Shown: positions 16,113-24,172 of the stretch, one piece after another
Numbering within the stretch: position 1 is the stretch's first letter
Layout: each line of letters starts with the position of its first letter
Assembly: GCF_013705725.1 (NCBI RefSeq)
Contig: NZ_CP055484.1
Coordinates: forward strand, 1-64,000
Reading direction: 5' to 3'
DNA length: 64,000 nucleotides
Source: Klebsiella sp. RHBSTW-00484
Lineage (GTDB): Bacteria; Pseudomonadota; Gammaproteobacteria; Enterobacterales; Enterobacteriaceae
Translations under genes and position numbers: made by a program
Notes under the pieces: generated by a model
The model's database searches: none
What the model saw: the letters and a program-made list of their open reading frames with translations, nothing else
Told to the model about the DNA's origin: nothing

Positions 16113-16168
16113 AAGATAACAAGATAACAAGATAACAAGATAACAAGACAGCAAGATAACAAGATAGA
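16113..16168 (+). repeat. Second AAGATAAC array, upstream of parA
   Basis: Seven 8-bp units: four perfect AAGATAAC copies, one AAGACAGC, one perfect copy and one AAGATAGA. The orientation is the same as the array at 14971. The par genes are thus bracketed by two arrays 1.05 kb apart. Confidence 0.85.
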
Positions 16169-16204
16169 AAAATGAAAAAGTGGCAGGTGTTGGGCTTTAG
16201 AGAG

Positions 16205-16852
16205 TCATAACCGTGCTACGGGCAAATCTGTCCACCTGGTTGTATAAGCCGGTGAAAGCATTTCACGTTTCATTTGCCATTCAGGGGCAACCCCCTGTCC
16301 TGCAAACCATACTTTCCCCAGGCCGGAATGGTTGATGCCATCGAGAACCTTCATCAGCTCATCACTGTGTGCTCTGGGCTGTACGTCATCAAACAGATTC
16401 AGCTGAGAGACGCCGGTCGGGGAGAAATCGTTCAGCATGATGCCGGCTTTGGCATAGCGATGGCCGGAGACCCAGATCCTGTCCAGCGCTCTGACTGCTG
16501 CAGTAATAATGTCCCGGGTATCCCGCGTGGGTGTCGTCAGCTTCTCTGTGGCCAGATTGCCATAGTAGGGCTCGTTGATGGCGAACGGCGAAGTTTTGAT
16601 GAAAGCCGAGATATGCCGGCAGTACTGGTGCTCTCCGCGCAGCTTCTCCGCAGCGCGTTCTGCATGCTGGCAGACGGCCTGACGCATCGCCTCGTAAGTC
16701 GTGACGCGTTCTCCGAAAGAACGGCTGCAGACAATCTGCTGTTTGGGCGGGGGGGCTTCTTCCAGCGAGATGCACGGCTCCCCCCGCAGGTCAGGGCGAA
16801 ACACCTTCTCGCAGCTGGCATAGAATGAGTTGACGTCGGCCAGGGCAAACAT
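16205..16852 (-). CDS. umuC: UmuC with a large in-frame internal deletion
   Basis: The protein has 215 residues against about 422 for UmuC. The first 24 residues (FALADVNSFYASCEKVF, then RPDLRG) are the normal N-terminus with metal ligand D6. They pass directly into GEPCISLEEAPPP and the little-finger domain. Roughly 207 residues (fingers, palm and the DE catalytic pair) are missing. The join falls at LRG, which occurs at both deletion ends in full-length UmuC. The clamp-binding motif QLNLF (150-154) and the C-terminus are intact. Polymerase activity is not expected. The ATG overlaps the umuD stop. Confidence 0.85.
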   Translation of the reverse strand: MFALADVNSFYASCEKVFRPDLRGEPCISLEEAPPPKQQIVCSRSFGERVTTYEAMRQAVCQHAERAAEKLRGEHQYCRHISAFIKTSPFAINEPYYGNLATEKLTTPTRDTRDIITAAVRALDRIWVSGHRYAKAGIMLNDFSPTGVSQLNLFDDVQPRAHSDELMKVLDGINHSGLGKVWFAGQGVAPEWQMKREMLSPAYTTRWTDLPVARL

Positions 16853-17277
16853 CAGTCCGCTCCGCGCGTCTTATGGATAAACGCGGTCACCACACCAAAA
16901 ATCTGCAGCGTCTCCGGGTCAGGGTGAAGGGCAGGGTAGGCCGGGTTCATGGGCTGCAGTACCGGACGGGGCGTCAACAGAAGCCGTTTGACGGTAAATT
17001 CCCCCTCCATTTCGGCGATGACAATATCCCCGTGCACCGGCTTCTCTGCCTTGTCGACGACCATCAGGTCGCCTGAATTCAGGCCAATATCGGTCATCGA
17101 GTTGCCGATAGCCCGGACAAAATAGGTGGAGGCCCTGTGCCGGATGCAGTACTCGTTCAGGTCCAGCTCCGCTTCCGTGTAATCTGCCGCCGGTGAAGGA
17201 AAACCGGCGGCGCAACGCTCGGTAAAAAGGGGGAGGGTCATGACCCCGGGTTCCAGGGAGGCAGCAATAAACTTCAT
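16852..17277 (-). CDS. umuD: UmuD-type SOS autoprotease
   Basis: The protein has 141 residues. The cleavage site CAAG-FPSP lies at residues 22-28, the catalytic serine is S60 (AIGNSMTD) and the lysine is K97 (FTVKRL), all at the E. coli positions. RecA-stimulated self-cleavage would give UmuD', the partner of UmuC in DNA polymerase V. Here the UmuC partner is internally deleted, so UmuD' may act alone or with the chromosomal UmuC. A LexA box lies 15 bp upstream. Confidence 0.92.
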   Translation of the reverse strand: MKFIAASLEPGVMTLPLFTERCAAGFPSPAADYTEAELDLNEYCIRHRASTYFVRAIGNSMTDIGLNSGDLMVVDKAEKPVHGDIVIAEMEGEFTVKRLLLTPRPVLQPMNPAYPALHPDPETLQIFGVVTAFIHKTRGAD

Positions 17278-17292
17278 CTTTAGCGTCTCATT

Positions 17293-17312
17293 AACTGTAT
17301 TTATATACAGTA
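17293..17312 (-). promoter_or_regulatory. LexA (SOS) box of umuDC
   Basis: CTGT-n8-ACAG in the context AACTGTATTTATATACAGTA is close to the consensus. It is just upstream of the umuD start, so the operon is SOS-inducible. Confidence 0.9.
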
Positions 17313-17485
17313 ATTATTTTGCCGCCTTTGTTTTTTTGCAAGCCTCTTTACGCAGCGCCGGGCTAAGCCGCTGCTGTGGTTGCGAAAAAAAATGACTGAC
17401 TGTAAAAACGTGTGTCAGGATACCTGCGGTGACGGTATCCTGTAATATACAGAAAACAAATGAGTTTTTACCCGAGGAGGTGTTT

Positions 17486-17716
17486 ATGTCGCCTGGATTC
17501 AGAAACGTTCTTCGCTTTGCCGGCGTCCCCGTCGACAGCAGCGAGCCGGTACGCAGGCAGTACGGCAGTCGCATGATTGGCATTGTGACGGTATGCCTGC
17601 TTCCGCTCCTGGTGTTCGACGTCCCGCTGTGGGTTTTCGTGCTCTCCCAGGTCATCTGGGGCACGGGCGTGTATATTGGCCTCTCCGTGGCCGGAGATAA
17701 GTCCCGGAACCGCTGA
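17486..17716 (+). CDS. Small membrane protein
   Basis: The start is the ATG at 17486, with GAGGAGG about 8 bases upstream, giving 76 residues. Two hydrophobic segments (IGIVTVCLLPLLVF and WVFVLSQVIWGTGVYIGL) predict a hairpin in the inner membrane with a basic N-terminus. It is divergent from umuDC. The family is not recognised. Confidence 0.6.
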   Translation: MSPGFRNVLRFAGVPVDSSEPVRRQYGSRMIGIVTVCLLPLLVFDVPLWVFVLSQVIWGTGVYIGLSVAGDKSRNR

Positions 17717-17745
17717 TGCTTTGCCGCTGATTGTACGAAAAAAGA

Positions 17746-17765
17746 ACAGGCGTGATGACGCCTGT
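17746..17765. terminator. Hairpin terminator
   Basis: ACAGGCG-tgatga-CGCCTGT has an A-run on its left, so the U-run is on the minus-strand transcript. It follows the small membrane protein gene. Confidence 0.5.
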
Positions 17766-17797
17766 CCTCCCGCGCTTCTCCGCTGTCTGCCTTCAGG

Positions 17798-17831
17798 TTA
17801 TCCACAATCTTAAACCCCGCGTTTGTGGACA
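17798..17831. other. Inverted pair of DnaA-box-like sequences
   Basis: TTATCCACA (exact DnaA consensus) is followed 15 bp later by TTTGTGGACA, whose complement TGTCCACAA is one mismatch off. No iterons or rep gene are near, so this is not a supported origin. The rest of the gap 17766-18152 has no gene I can support. Confidence 0.4.
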
Positions 17832-18152
17832 GGTATGCCGATACTCCTCCTTCCCCTGTTGTCGCTGAAAGCCTGCCACCCGCTGCCAGTGTCTCGCGTC
17901 CGGCCTGTTACGGGACGGGCGGTTTTTCCGCTCAGGCCCGGCGTCGTTGAGAGTGTACGCCAGTCCCTCGCCCTTTTAAGGAACGCCCTTCAAGCCGCTT
18001 TCGCGGCATATTCTCGCCGCCATAAAACACTGGCGGCTGCGATATTCCACGGTCGGCCTGACCCGTGACCGGACGCGATGAACAGGCAGCGTGCGGCAGG
18101 GAACGGTATCGCGGTGATACCTCCTGTCCCCTCTGACTACAGGAGTGCTGCC

Positions 18153-18854
18153 ATGTCCAGATTCATTCTCGGGAACTGTATTGATGTGATGCGCGGATTC
18201 CCCGACCGTGCCGTGGACCTTATCGTGACCGACCCGCCCTATTTAGTGGGCTTTAAGGACCGTCAGGGCAGACAGATTGCCGGGGATGTGACGGACGAAT
18301 GGCTGCAACCGGCTACGCAGGAGATGTACCGCGTCCTCAAAAAAGACGCTCTGATGGTCAGCTTCTACGGCTGGAACCGGGTGGACCGCTTTATGGCTGC
18401 GTGGAAGGCGGCGGGCTTCTACGCCGTGGGCCAGATTGTGTTCACCAAAGACTACAGCTCGAACCGCCGCAGCGCGAACGGACGTCGCGGATTCGTGAAC
18501 TACTGCCATGAAGGGGCGTATGTGCTCGCCAAAGGCCGCCCGGTGCCGCCCCTCAAACCGCTGCCGGACGTGATGCCTTTCCCCTATACCGGCAATCCGT
18601 TACACCCGACGCAAAAGCCAGTCGAAGCACTACAGCCGCTGATTGAGTCATTCAGCGCCCCGGGCGCGATTGTCCTCGATCCGTTCGCCGGGAGTGCCTC
18701 GACCTGCGTCGCCGCATACCGCGCCGGACGCCGCTATATCGGCATTGAAATGCTGGCGCAGTACCACCGGGCCGGCACCGAACGACTGGCTGCCATGCGC
18801 CGGGCCGTCAACACTCCTGCGGCGAATGATGAATGGCTTCCGGAGGTGGCGTAA
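18153..18854 (+). CDS. Orphan DNA methyltransferase, beta class
   Basis: The protein has 233 residues from the ATG at 18153, which has AGGAG upstream. An upstream ATG at 18078 lacks a ribosome site. Motif IV DPPY is at 27-30, and the SAM motif DPFAGSAST begins at 176 after HPTQKPVEAL. The order IV-target-X-I marks a beta-class N6-adenine or N4-cytosine methylase. No restriction partner is nearby. F-type leading regions often carry this gene, perhaps to protect or mark plasmid DNA. Confidence 0.85.
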   Translation: MSRFILGNCIDVMRGFPDRAVDLIVTDPPYLVGFKDRQGRQIAGDVTDEWLQPATQEMYRVLKKDALMVSFYGWNRVDRFMAAWKAAGFYAVGQIVFTKDYSSNRRSANGRRGFVNYCHEGAYVLAKGRPVPPLKPLPDVMPFPYTGNPLHPTQKPVEALQPLIESFSAPGAIVLDPFAGSASTCVAAYRAGRRYIGIEMLAQYHRAGTERLAAMRRAVNTPAANDEWLPEVA

Positions 18855-19075
18855 TGAACTACAACGGACACGAAGCCCTGCGCCGCGATATGGCCGGGCT
18901 GGCGAACAACATCTGCGACCTGAAAACCACCCTGAAAGTGCTGGAAGACAAATACCACTACCAGCACGACGGACTGCCGGAACGGCTGGCTGGCGTGAGC
19001 CTGCGACGCCTCAACGTCCTGATGGACGAGGCATTCAATATCGCCCTGTTACTCGATGAATCTTTCAGAGACTGA
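18854..19075 (+). CDS. Leading-region small hypothetical protein
   Basis: The protein has 73 residues and its ATG shares one base with the methylase stop (TAATG), so translation is coupled. It is charged and largely helical (DMAGLANNICDLKTTLKVLEDKY) with no membrane segment. It is not recognised. Confidence 0.65.
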   Translation: MNYNGHEALRRDMAGLANNICDLKTTLKVLEDKYHYQHDGLPERLAGVSLRRLNVLMDEAFNIALLLDESFRD

Positions 19076-19080
19076 ATCCC

Positions 19081-19097
19081 GGGCGGCGAGGCCGCCC
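19081..19097 (+). promoter_or_regulatory. Intergenic GC hairpin before the DUF1380 gene
   Basis: GGGCGGC-gag-GCCGCCC lies between the preceding stop and the ACGGAGA ribosome site. It is one of a series in this region. Confidence 0.7.
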
Positions 19098-19120
19098 CAC
19101 TGAATCACGGAGACAACACC

Positions 19121-19531
19121 ATGCTGTATGGCACCCGTAAAGAACTGAACAAAAAACTTAAACGCATGTTTGGGAACGAAGAACGCTACGCCCTGCTGGT
19201 CTGGACGAAAGAAGACGTGATGGCCCTGGCCGGGAACATGACGGAGGCCGAGGCTCACACCCTGCTTGAGCTTATCGGCCGCACGGGAACGGGGGAGCAC
19301 ACCGAAGAAGGCGTGTCATTCCGCACCGTGCAGGCGCTGTACGCCGGGATTCGCCCGGGCATTCCCCGCGTGAGCGTCCCCGTAGATACGCTGTATCGCA
19401 TCACGGATATTGCCGCACAGGCGATTAACGGAGAAGACGAGCATTCGCCGTCGCTGACGGTAGATCACTATCCGAGTGTCGCTGACGCTCAGGCAGAAAT
19501 CGCCTGGCTGAAACGTGAACTGGCCGCCTGA
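19121..19531 (+). CDS. DUF1380 family protein
   Basis: The protein has 136 residues. The N-terminus MLYGTRKELNKKL, the block LLVWTKEDVMALAGNMTEAE and the later VSVPVDTLYRI follow the DUF1380 pattern seen in F-plasmid leading regions. The fold is soluble and alpha-rich, and the function is unknown. It is preceded and followed by GC-rich hairpins. Confidence 0.8.
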   Translation: MLYGTRKELNKKLKRMFGNEERYALLVWTKEDVMALAGNMTEAEAHTLLELIGRTGTGEHTEEGVSFRTVQALYAGIRPGIPRVSVPVDTLYRITDIAAQAINGEDEHSPSLTVDHYPSVADAQAEIAWLKRELAA

Positions 19532-19538
19532 CCCGTCC

Positions 19539-19558
19539 GCCCCGCTGAACGGCGGGGC
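19539..19558 (+). promoter_or_regulatory. Intergenic GC hairpin
   Basis: GCCCCGC-tgaacg-GCGGGGC lies just upstream of the CCGAAGGAAA ribosome site of the next gene. Confidence 0.7.
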
Positions 19559-19577
19559 ATTCACCGAAGGAAATAAC

Positions 19578-20345
19578 ATGAGAAACGACACACTCAACGC
19601 GCTGATACTCCGCCACGGCGACCGGATGCTAAAGGATACGGGCTGGCCGCCTTGCGTGGATATGATGCAAATCGCGCCTGAAACCATGCCCGGCTGGTCA
19701 GTCGCCACCGGCTCGCTCGATGCCGCGCAAATTCTGGCGCTGGTCACGCACCTTTGCCAGCCGCTGACATATGGCCGGGCCGGGTTGCTGACAGCCAGCG
19801 CCCGACGGCTGGCGGGAACCCCGGCGCGGCTGTATCTGTACCCGGCAAAGGGCTTTATGCCCCCGGAAAAACTGGCGGACGTCCAGACACTTCATCTGCC
19901 TTATGCACAGGAATGGCTGACGGCGGCAGAATGTGACGATCTGCTGGCTTTCCTGAAAGCCTCCCTCACGCAGATAGCGGAAATCGTCAGGCCGGATGCG
20001 CACCGCCTTGCCGCTGCGCTGAAACCGTCCGTCACGCCGCGACTGATGGACCGGCGGTTTGGTGACTGGCGCGTACTGGCTGACGAGTACGAGCATGAAA
20101 ACTGGCTCGATGAAAACGACACTGACGTACTGGATGCCGTCCTTGACGCTGTTCTGGTGCGCGGGGCGTCGTTCTGCCCCATCCTGTTGACCGTGGTTAA
20201 TGAACGACGGGAGGAAATCGAAGCCGCAGGCGTTATCACCGATATGCTGCGTTTCCCCGGCGACCCGGCCCGCCGCTGGCTTGATCGCCGTGTACTGCGC
20301 GAGGTGGTGAGTGAAGCCCGGGCGACGCCCGCACAAACTGAATGA
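19578..20345 (+). CDS. Leading-region hypothetical protein
   Basis: The protein has 255 residues from the ATG after GAAGGAAATAAC. It is soluble, mixed alpha/beta, with an acidic middle (ENWLDENDTDVLDAVL). I recognise no motif. The position among anti-restriction and SOS-inhibitor genes suggests a role in establishment, but nothing in the sequence shows it. Confidence 0.65.
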   Translation: MRNDTLNALILRHGDRMLKDTGWPPCVDMMQIAPETMPGWSVATGSLDAAQILALVTHLCQPLTYGRAGLLTASARRLAGTPARLYLYPAKGFMPPEKLADVQTLHLPYAQEWLTAAECDDLLAFLKASLTQIAEIVRPDAHRLAAALKPSVTPRLMDRRFGDWRVLADEYEHENWLDENDTDVLDAVLDAVLVRGASFCPILLTVVNERREEIEAAGVITDMLRFPGDPARRWLDRRVLREVVSEARATPAQTE

Positions 20346-20435
20346 TGATGGAGGGGGAAGAAAAATCACTTCCCCCCACTGACCGGCGCGGGATGTCCGT
20401 ATGCGATAAGGATGTCACCGTGCCGGCTCCGCATT

Positions 20436-20466
20436 CACCCGGCCCGGGTTCCGGGCCTTTTGGGTG
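20436..20466 (+). terminator. Terminator after the leading-region gene block
   Basis: GGCCCGG-gtt-CCGGGCC is followed by TTTT, and outer bases CACCC/GGGTG extend the stem. It ends the block begun by the methylase gene. The rest of the gap to 20776 is GC-rich with no supported gene. Confidence 0.65.
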
Positions 20467-20776
20467 AAAACCCGCCTCTGTTATCGCCGTGTCGTGTGCG
20501 GGCTGTGCCGTGCCTTCACTTTAGCCCGGCCGCTGCAGATGCAAGGGTGCGCTGACGCCGCCATCCTCGCCCGGTCGCAGTGTTTTTAATGAGTCTCGCC
20601 GTTCTTCCCGTCGTTTTCTCGCTCAAATTTCGCTCCAAAACCGTCCAGACCGGCTTCGCGCTTTATCTGCGCTGCGGCCTCCGGTGTCGCCCCTGCATCT
20701 TCCGCTTTTCGCCGGGCTGTCGTGTCGGCACGGCACCGCCCGGTGTCGCAGTCCATGTGATTACGGAGGTTTTACC

Positions 20777-21205
20777 ATGCAGTATGTGACAACACGCCCC
20801 GTCCTGAATGTTGAAGAGTGTGACCGCCTGTCTTTTATGCCCTACATGTTCGGCGCTGATTTTATGCTCGCAGAATCGCAGGTGTATGCGCTGGCGAAAC
20901 AATGGATGCCTGAATACAGCAGTGAGTTCTGGCACTTTATCCGGCTGCCAGAGGGCGGCGGTTACATGATGCCGGATTGTGGCCGGGTTCATCTGGTCAA
21001 CAGTGAAAACTGGTTTGATCGCATTGTGAGCGCCGACGCAGCGGGCATTATTCTGACATCGCTGGCCGTTAACCGTCGTCTGGCGGCAAATCATGACAGC
21101 GGCAACCCGGCCCTGACTCACCTTTACATGCTGCGTGATGCCCAGCTCTGGAATCACATCACCCTTCACCCGGAATGCAACGCCATTTACGCCGCGCTGG
21201 ACTGA
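20777..21205 (+). CDS. ardB: Anti-restriction protein, ArdB/KlcA family
   Basis: The protein has 142 residues from an ATG with CGGAGG upstream. It shows the family signatures RLSFMPYMFGADFMLAE, FWHFIRLPEGGGYMMPD, NWFDRIVSADAAGII and the ending HPECNAIYAALD. ArdB/KlcA proteins relieve type I restriction without being DNA mimics. It is transcribed toward oriT, so it would be made early in the recipient. A second, diverged member lies at 33373-33915. Confidence 0.92.
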   Translation: MQYVTTRPVLNVEECDRLSFMPYMFGADFMLAESQVYALAKQWMPEYSSEFWHFIRLPEGGGYMMPDCGRVHLVNSENWFDRIVSADAAGIILTSLAVNRRLAANHDSGNPALTHLYMLRDAQLWNHITLHPECNAIYAALD

Positions 21206-21213
21206 TTAACGAC

Positions 21214-21234
21214 CGGGGCGGCTATGCCGCCCCG
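21214..21234 (+). promoter_or_regulatory. Intergenic GC hairpin before ardA
   Basis: CGGGGCGGC-tat-GCCGCCCCG is a perfect 9-bp stem just upstream of AAGGGAGA, the ardA ribosome site. Confidence 0.75.
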
Positions 21235-21249
21235 AAGGGAGACGAAAAA

Positions 21250-21756
21250 ATGAATTCATCCATCACCACTCCGGCCGTCTACGTGGGCACGTATCACCAG
21301 TACAACTGCGGCAGTATTTTTGGCAAATGGTTTGATTTAACCGATTTTGACGACGAAGACGCGTTTTATGACGCCTGCCGGACGCTGCACGCTGGCGAGG
21401 AAGACCCCGAGCTGATGTTTCAGGACATCGAGGGCATCCCGTCACAGTTTGCCTCTGAATCCTCTGTTAAGTGGGCGTTTATTGAGGCTTTCCGGCAGGC
21501 ACAGAATGACGGGCGCGCCGCCGCCTTTGTGGCCTGGGCGGAATATACCGGCGAGTGCGACTATGACGCCTTTGATGACGCATATTACGGCGAAGCGGAA
21601 AGCGAGGAAGATTTTGCTTATGGCTTTGTTGAGGACAACGACCTGTTAAACGAGGTGCCTGAATCCCTGCGCGTGTATTTCGATTATGAGGCATACGCGC
21701 GGGATTTATTCAGCAGCGGGTATGTGTTTCATGACGGTTATGTCTTCAGAAACTGA
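21250..21756 (+). CDS. ardA: ArdA anti-restriction DNA mimic
   Basis: The protein has 168 residues and is extremely acidic. Family blocks are VYVGTYHQYNCGSIFGKWFD, the middle FVAWAEYTGECDYDAF and a C-terminal YFDYEAYARDLF. ArdA mimics bent B-form DNA and blocks type I restriction-modification enzymes. The acidic stretches (DDAYYGEAESEEDFAYGF) are typical. Its start was set at the ATG after AAGGGAGACG rather than the longer frame. Confidence 0.95.
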   Translation: MNSSITTPAVYVGTYHQYNCGSIFGKWFDLTDFDDEDAFYDACRTLHAGEEDPELMFQDIEGIPSQFASESSVKWAFIEAFRQAQNDGRAAAFVAWAEYTGECDYDAFDDAYYGEAESEEDFAYGFVEDNDLLNEVPESLRVYFDYEAYARDLFSSGYVFHDGYVFRN

Positions 21757-21763
21757 ATAATGT

Positions 21764-21783
21764 CCGGCGGGGAAGCCCGCCGG
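21764..21783 (+). promoter_or_regulatory. Intergenic GC hairpin after ardA
   Basis: CCGGCGGG-gaag-CCCGCCGG lies directly before the TTAAGGAG ribosome site of the next gene. Confidence 0.75.
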
Positions 21784-21797
21784 TTAAGGAGAAAAAA

Positions 21798-21989
21798 ATG
21801 AAACTTGCACCACAAAGCCGCGAGATCCTGCGCCAGTACAAAGCCCTGATTAATGCCCGCCGCCGTGATTCCGGTCAGCGGGAACTGACCACCGCCCAGG
21901 TGATGGATGAAATCTGCTATTACATGACCTGTCAGTGTGCCGTCTACATCGGCGGACACTTCATTTTACAGGGCGGCAAGGGCCAGTAA
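21798..21989 (+). CDS. Small hypothetical protein
   Basis: The protein has 63 residues with a good AAGGAG site. The N-terminal half is basic and helical (REILRQYKALINARRRD), followed by VMDEICYYMTCQCAVYIGG. It is not recognised. It is probably co-transcribed with ardA. Confidence 0.55.
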   Translation: MKLAPQSREILRQYKALINARRRDSGQRELTTAQVMDEICYYMTCQCAVYIGGHFILQGGKGQ

Positions 21990-22203
21990 GCAGTAAGCTC
22001 GATGGCAGGCGTCCGGGCCGGAGGACGCCTGTCTGCCCGCGCGCAAAACCCTGGCAGGCTGCGCCTGCCGGAGAGAAACATCGCCGCGCCTCCGGCGCCG
22101 CGCATTCTCCTCTCCTGTCTTCCTTCCCCATTATCCGTCGATGAAGTCTGTAAATGCGCGTAGTATCCACAGTATCTTTCTGGAAAACGTTGCAGGTGTA
22201 GAT

Positions 22204-22467
22204 ATGTCAAAATGGAATATCGCCTCATTCTCAAAAGACGAGCAGGACAAAGTCTCCGTCGATAAAGCGGCCGCCGCTGTTGCATGGCAGGAACGCATGA
22301 ACAAGCCTGTTGTTCACGAACTCGTTGAGCGGGAACAGCCCGAACATCTGCGCGAATATTTTCGTGAACGGCTCCGGGGGCATCGTCTCAACAGCCAGCA
22401 GCTGCCGCGCGCAAATGCGCCCGAATACCAGAAGCCCGAAGACGGTGGCAGTGAGTCTCTGTCCTGA
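22204..22467 (+). CDS. Leading-region hypothetical protein
   Basis: The protein has 87 residues from [14 protein letters not shown], with CAGGTG upstream; an earlier in-frame ATG at 22141 is less likely. It is highly charged ([18 protein letters not shown]). Similar proteins occur on F-like plasmids next to the anti-restriction genes, but no function is known to me. The gene ends just before a simple-sequence tract. Confidence 0.6.
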   Translation: MSKWNIASFSKDEQDKVSVDKAAAAVAWQERMNKPVVHELVEREQPEHLREYFRERLRGHRLNSQQLPRANAPEYQKPEDGGSESLS

Positions 22468-22479
22468 CCGGAATTCTTT

Positions 22480-22660
22480 CTGTCTCTGTCTCTGTCTCTG
22501 TCTCTGTCTCTTCCGCTGCCTCTGAATCTGAATCTGCCTCTGCCTCTGCCTCTGCTTCAGCTTCTGGCTTTGCCTCTTGCTGCTATTGTTGTTGATGTTG
22601 TTGATGTTGTTGATATTGCTGCTCTTCCTCTTCCTCTTCCTCTTCCTCTTCCTCATTTAC
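22480..22660. repeat. Compound simple-sequence repeat tract
   Basis: Hexamer runs of CTGTCT, then CTGAAT and CTGCCT, then GTTGAT trimers/nonamers and finally CTTCCT form about 180 bp of short tandem repeats. The minus-strand frame across it encodes only Arg/Gln/Asn repeats and is not considered a gene. Length variation by slippage is expected. Confidence 0.85.
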
Positions 22661-22684
22661 TTTTCACACAATCTGCCATCGGGC

Positions 22685-23221
22685 CACCTTCGGCTCCCGA
22701 CCGCTGCGCGTCCGGTCGTCGAGCCACACTCCGCTAACCGCGAAAGGACGCGGTAAGCTCCGCCGAACCCGCCAGGCGGTTTCGGGCCTGCCGGCTAGTG
22801 TCTGATGTCTGACGTCAACGGCAGGCTTGCAGCATCCGTTCCGGATGCGCCGCCCCAGTCGCGCCGTCACCTGCGCTTTTCGCACCCCGGCAAACTGACG
22901 CCGGGCTGTAAGGCGCAACGCCGTTTCGCGCCCGCGCGTTTCGTCGTTGCGGCGGGTTACTGCTCATTCCTTGCCTGGTTTTTTCACCCCTTTGAGTCCA
23001 TTCGCCGGGGCTGAGACAAGCACAGTCGCTGTCAGCCGTCCAGGGTAAATGGCACGCGGTAAACCGCGCCCTGGACATCTGCCATCGCCGGTGCTCGTTT
23101 ACGCCCTTGCGGCGAACGGCTCTCAAACGGGTGAAGGTAACAACCAGCGGGCACGTTCAGCAGGTCCCCGCAAAAGTCAAAACCGCGGCCCCGGCAACTC
23201 AACGGGTGATGGTTTTTAAAA
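22685..23221 (-). promoter_or_regulatory. Frpo-like structured leading repeat, copy 1 (upstream of ssb)
   Basis: This segment begins CACCTTCGGCTCCCGACC and ends CTCAACGGGTGATGG, and shares long blocks with 27903-28473 and 30178-30754. It holds a hairpin GCATCCG-ttc-CGGATGC (22832-22848) and a stem GTCCAGGG/CCCTGGAC (23038-23076) enclosing CGCGGT-aa-ACCGCG. F has a single-stranded promoter (Frpo) in its leading region that folds on the transferred strand and drives early transcription. The location before ssb and the foldable structure make that role likely here. The strand given is that of the folded transferred DNA. Confidence 0.7.
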
Positions 23222-23248
23222 GCAAACAACAGAGTAAGGAGATTCATC

Positions 23249-23806
23249 ATGGCAGCACGTGGCGTAAACAAAGTCATTCTGGTCGGGCATCTGGGGCAGG
23301 ACCCGGATGTGCGTTATATGCCCAACGGCGGCGCAGTGGCAAACCTGACGCTGGCCACGTCCGAAACATGGCGTGACAGGCAGAGCGGGGAACTGCGCGA
23401 AAACACCGAATGGCACCGTGTTGTCATGTTCGGCAAGCTAGCGGAAGTGGCTGGCGAATACCTGCGTAAAGGCGCGGAGGTCTACATCGAGGGCCAGATG
23501 CGCACCCGTAGCTGGCAGGACGATACCGGAGCCACGCGCTATGTCACCGAGGTGCTGGTCGGGCAGAACGGCACCATGCAGATGCTCGGCGGTCGTCGTG
23601 GAACTGGTGAGCCTGAGAGCGCCGTGCCGCAGCAGCCCGCGCAGCCGCAGGATCCTGCTGCCCCGGCTCAACCTGCTCAGGCCCCGGCTAAATCCCCGAA
23701 AGCGAAGGGCGGTAAAAAAGGCCGTCAGAGCGCCACTCCGTCTCAGCTTCCTCCCCAGACTTTCCCGGACGATTACCCGCTGACCGATGAGGATGTGCCC
23801 TTTTAA
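23249..23806 (+). CDS. ssb: Single-stranded DNA-binding protein
   Basis: The protein has 185 residues. The OB fold begins [20 protein letters not shown] and includes [22 protein letters not shown] Pro/Ala/Gln-rich linker follows and the C-terminal tip is DEDVPF, the acidic motif that recruits partner proteins. It coats incoming plasmid DNA and with PsiB limits SOS induction. It is the first gene after Frpo-like copy 1. Confidence 0.97.
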   Translation: MAARGVNKVILVGHLGQDPDVRYMPNGGAVANLTLATSETWRDRQSGELRENTEWHRVVMFGKLAEVAGEYLRKGAEVYIEGQMRTRSWQDDTGATRYVTEVLVGQNGTMQMLGGRRGTGEPESAVPQQPAQPQDPAAPAQPAQAPAKSPKAKGGKKGRQSATPSQLPPQTFPDDYPLTDEDVPF

Positions 23807-23820
23807 ACCATGATGAACAC

Positions 23821-23838
23821 GCCCCGCTCAGGCGGGGC
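23821..23838 (+). promoter_or_regulatory. Intergenic GC hairpin after ssb
   Basis: GCCCCGC-tcag-GCGGGGC lies immediately before the AAAAGGAG ribosome site of the DUF905 gene. Confidence 0.75.
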
Positions 23839-23854
23839 AGAAAAGGAGAAACAC

Positions 23855-24103
23855 ATGGACCACAACGTTTTGTCCCCCCTTGAATCCCTGCCGGATGGCA
23901 CCTTCACCCGTAGTCAGGCGCAAGCGGTCGCGGCGCAGTATCAGAATGTGGCGATTGAAGATGACCAGGGTACCCATTTTCGCCTTGTCGTCCGTCATCA
24001 GGATGACGACAGCATGGTCTGGCGTGTCTGGAATTTTGAACCGGGCGGTGAGTTCCTGATGAACCGTTATATCCGGGACTACGGAGTACGTAGAGCGCAA
24101 TAA
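23855..24103 (+). CDS. DUF905 family protein (YubL-like)
   Basis: The protein has 82 residues from [18 protein letters not shown]; the upstream start at 23810 would read through the hairpin and lacks a ribosome site. The pattern [18 protein letters not shown] followed by [16 protein letters not shown] is that of DUF905. It always seems to follow ssb in F-like leading regions. The function is unknown. Confidence 0.8.
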   Translation: MDHNVLSPLESLPDGTFTRSQAQAVAAQYQNVAIEDDQGTHFRLVVRHQDDDSMVWRVWNFEPGGEFLMNRYIRDYGVRRAQ

Positions 24104-24115
24104 GCCGTAAGAGGT

Positions 24116-24138
24116 GCCGGACAGGTGGGCTGTCCGGC
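24116..24138 (+). promoter_or_regulatory. Intergenic GC hairpin before the ParB-like gene
   Basis: GCCGGACAG-gtggg-CTGTCCGGC is a 9-bp perfect stem between the DUF905 stop and the GAAGGAG ribosome site. Confidence 0.75.
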
Positions 24139-24172
24139 AGACAGTCATCAATAATCTGAAGGAGTATTAACT

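Noticed and set aside
14971..16168. CRISPR array
   Set aside because: The 8-bp units are contiguous with no unique spacers, and they flank parAB, so they are partition repeats.
17798..17831. Replication origin from DnaA-like boxes
   Set aside because: Only two boxes are seen, with no iterons, no AT-rich unwinding element and no rep gene close by.
22231..22656. 141-codon minus-strand frame with Arg/Gln repeats
   Set aside because: It is produced by the simple-sequence tract and is antisense to a better gene.
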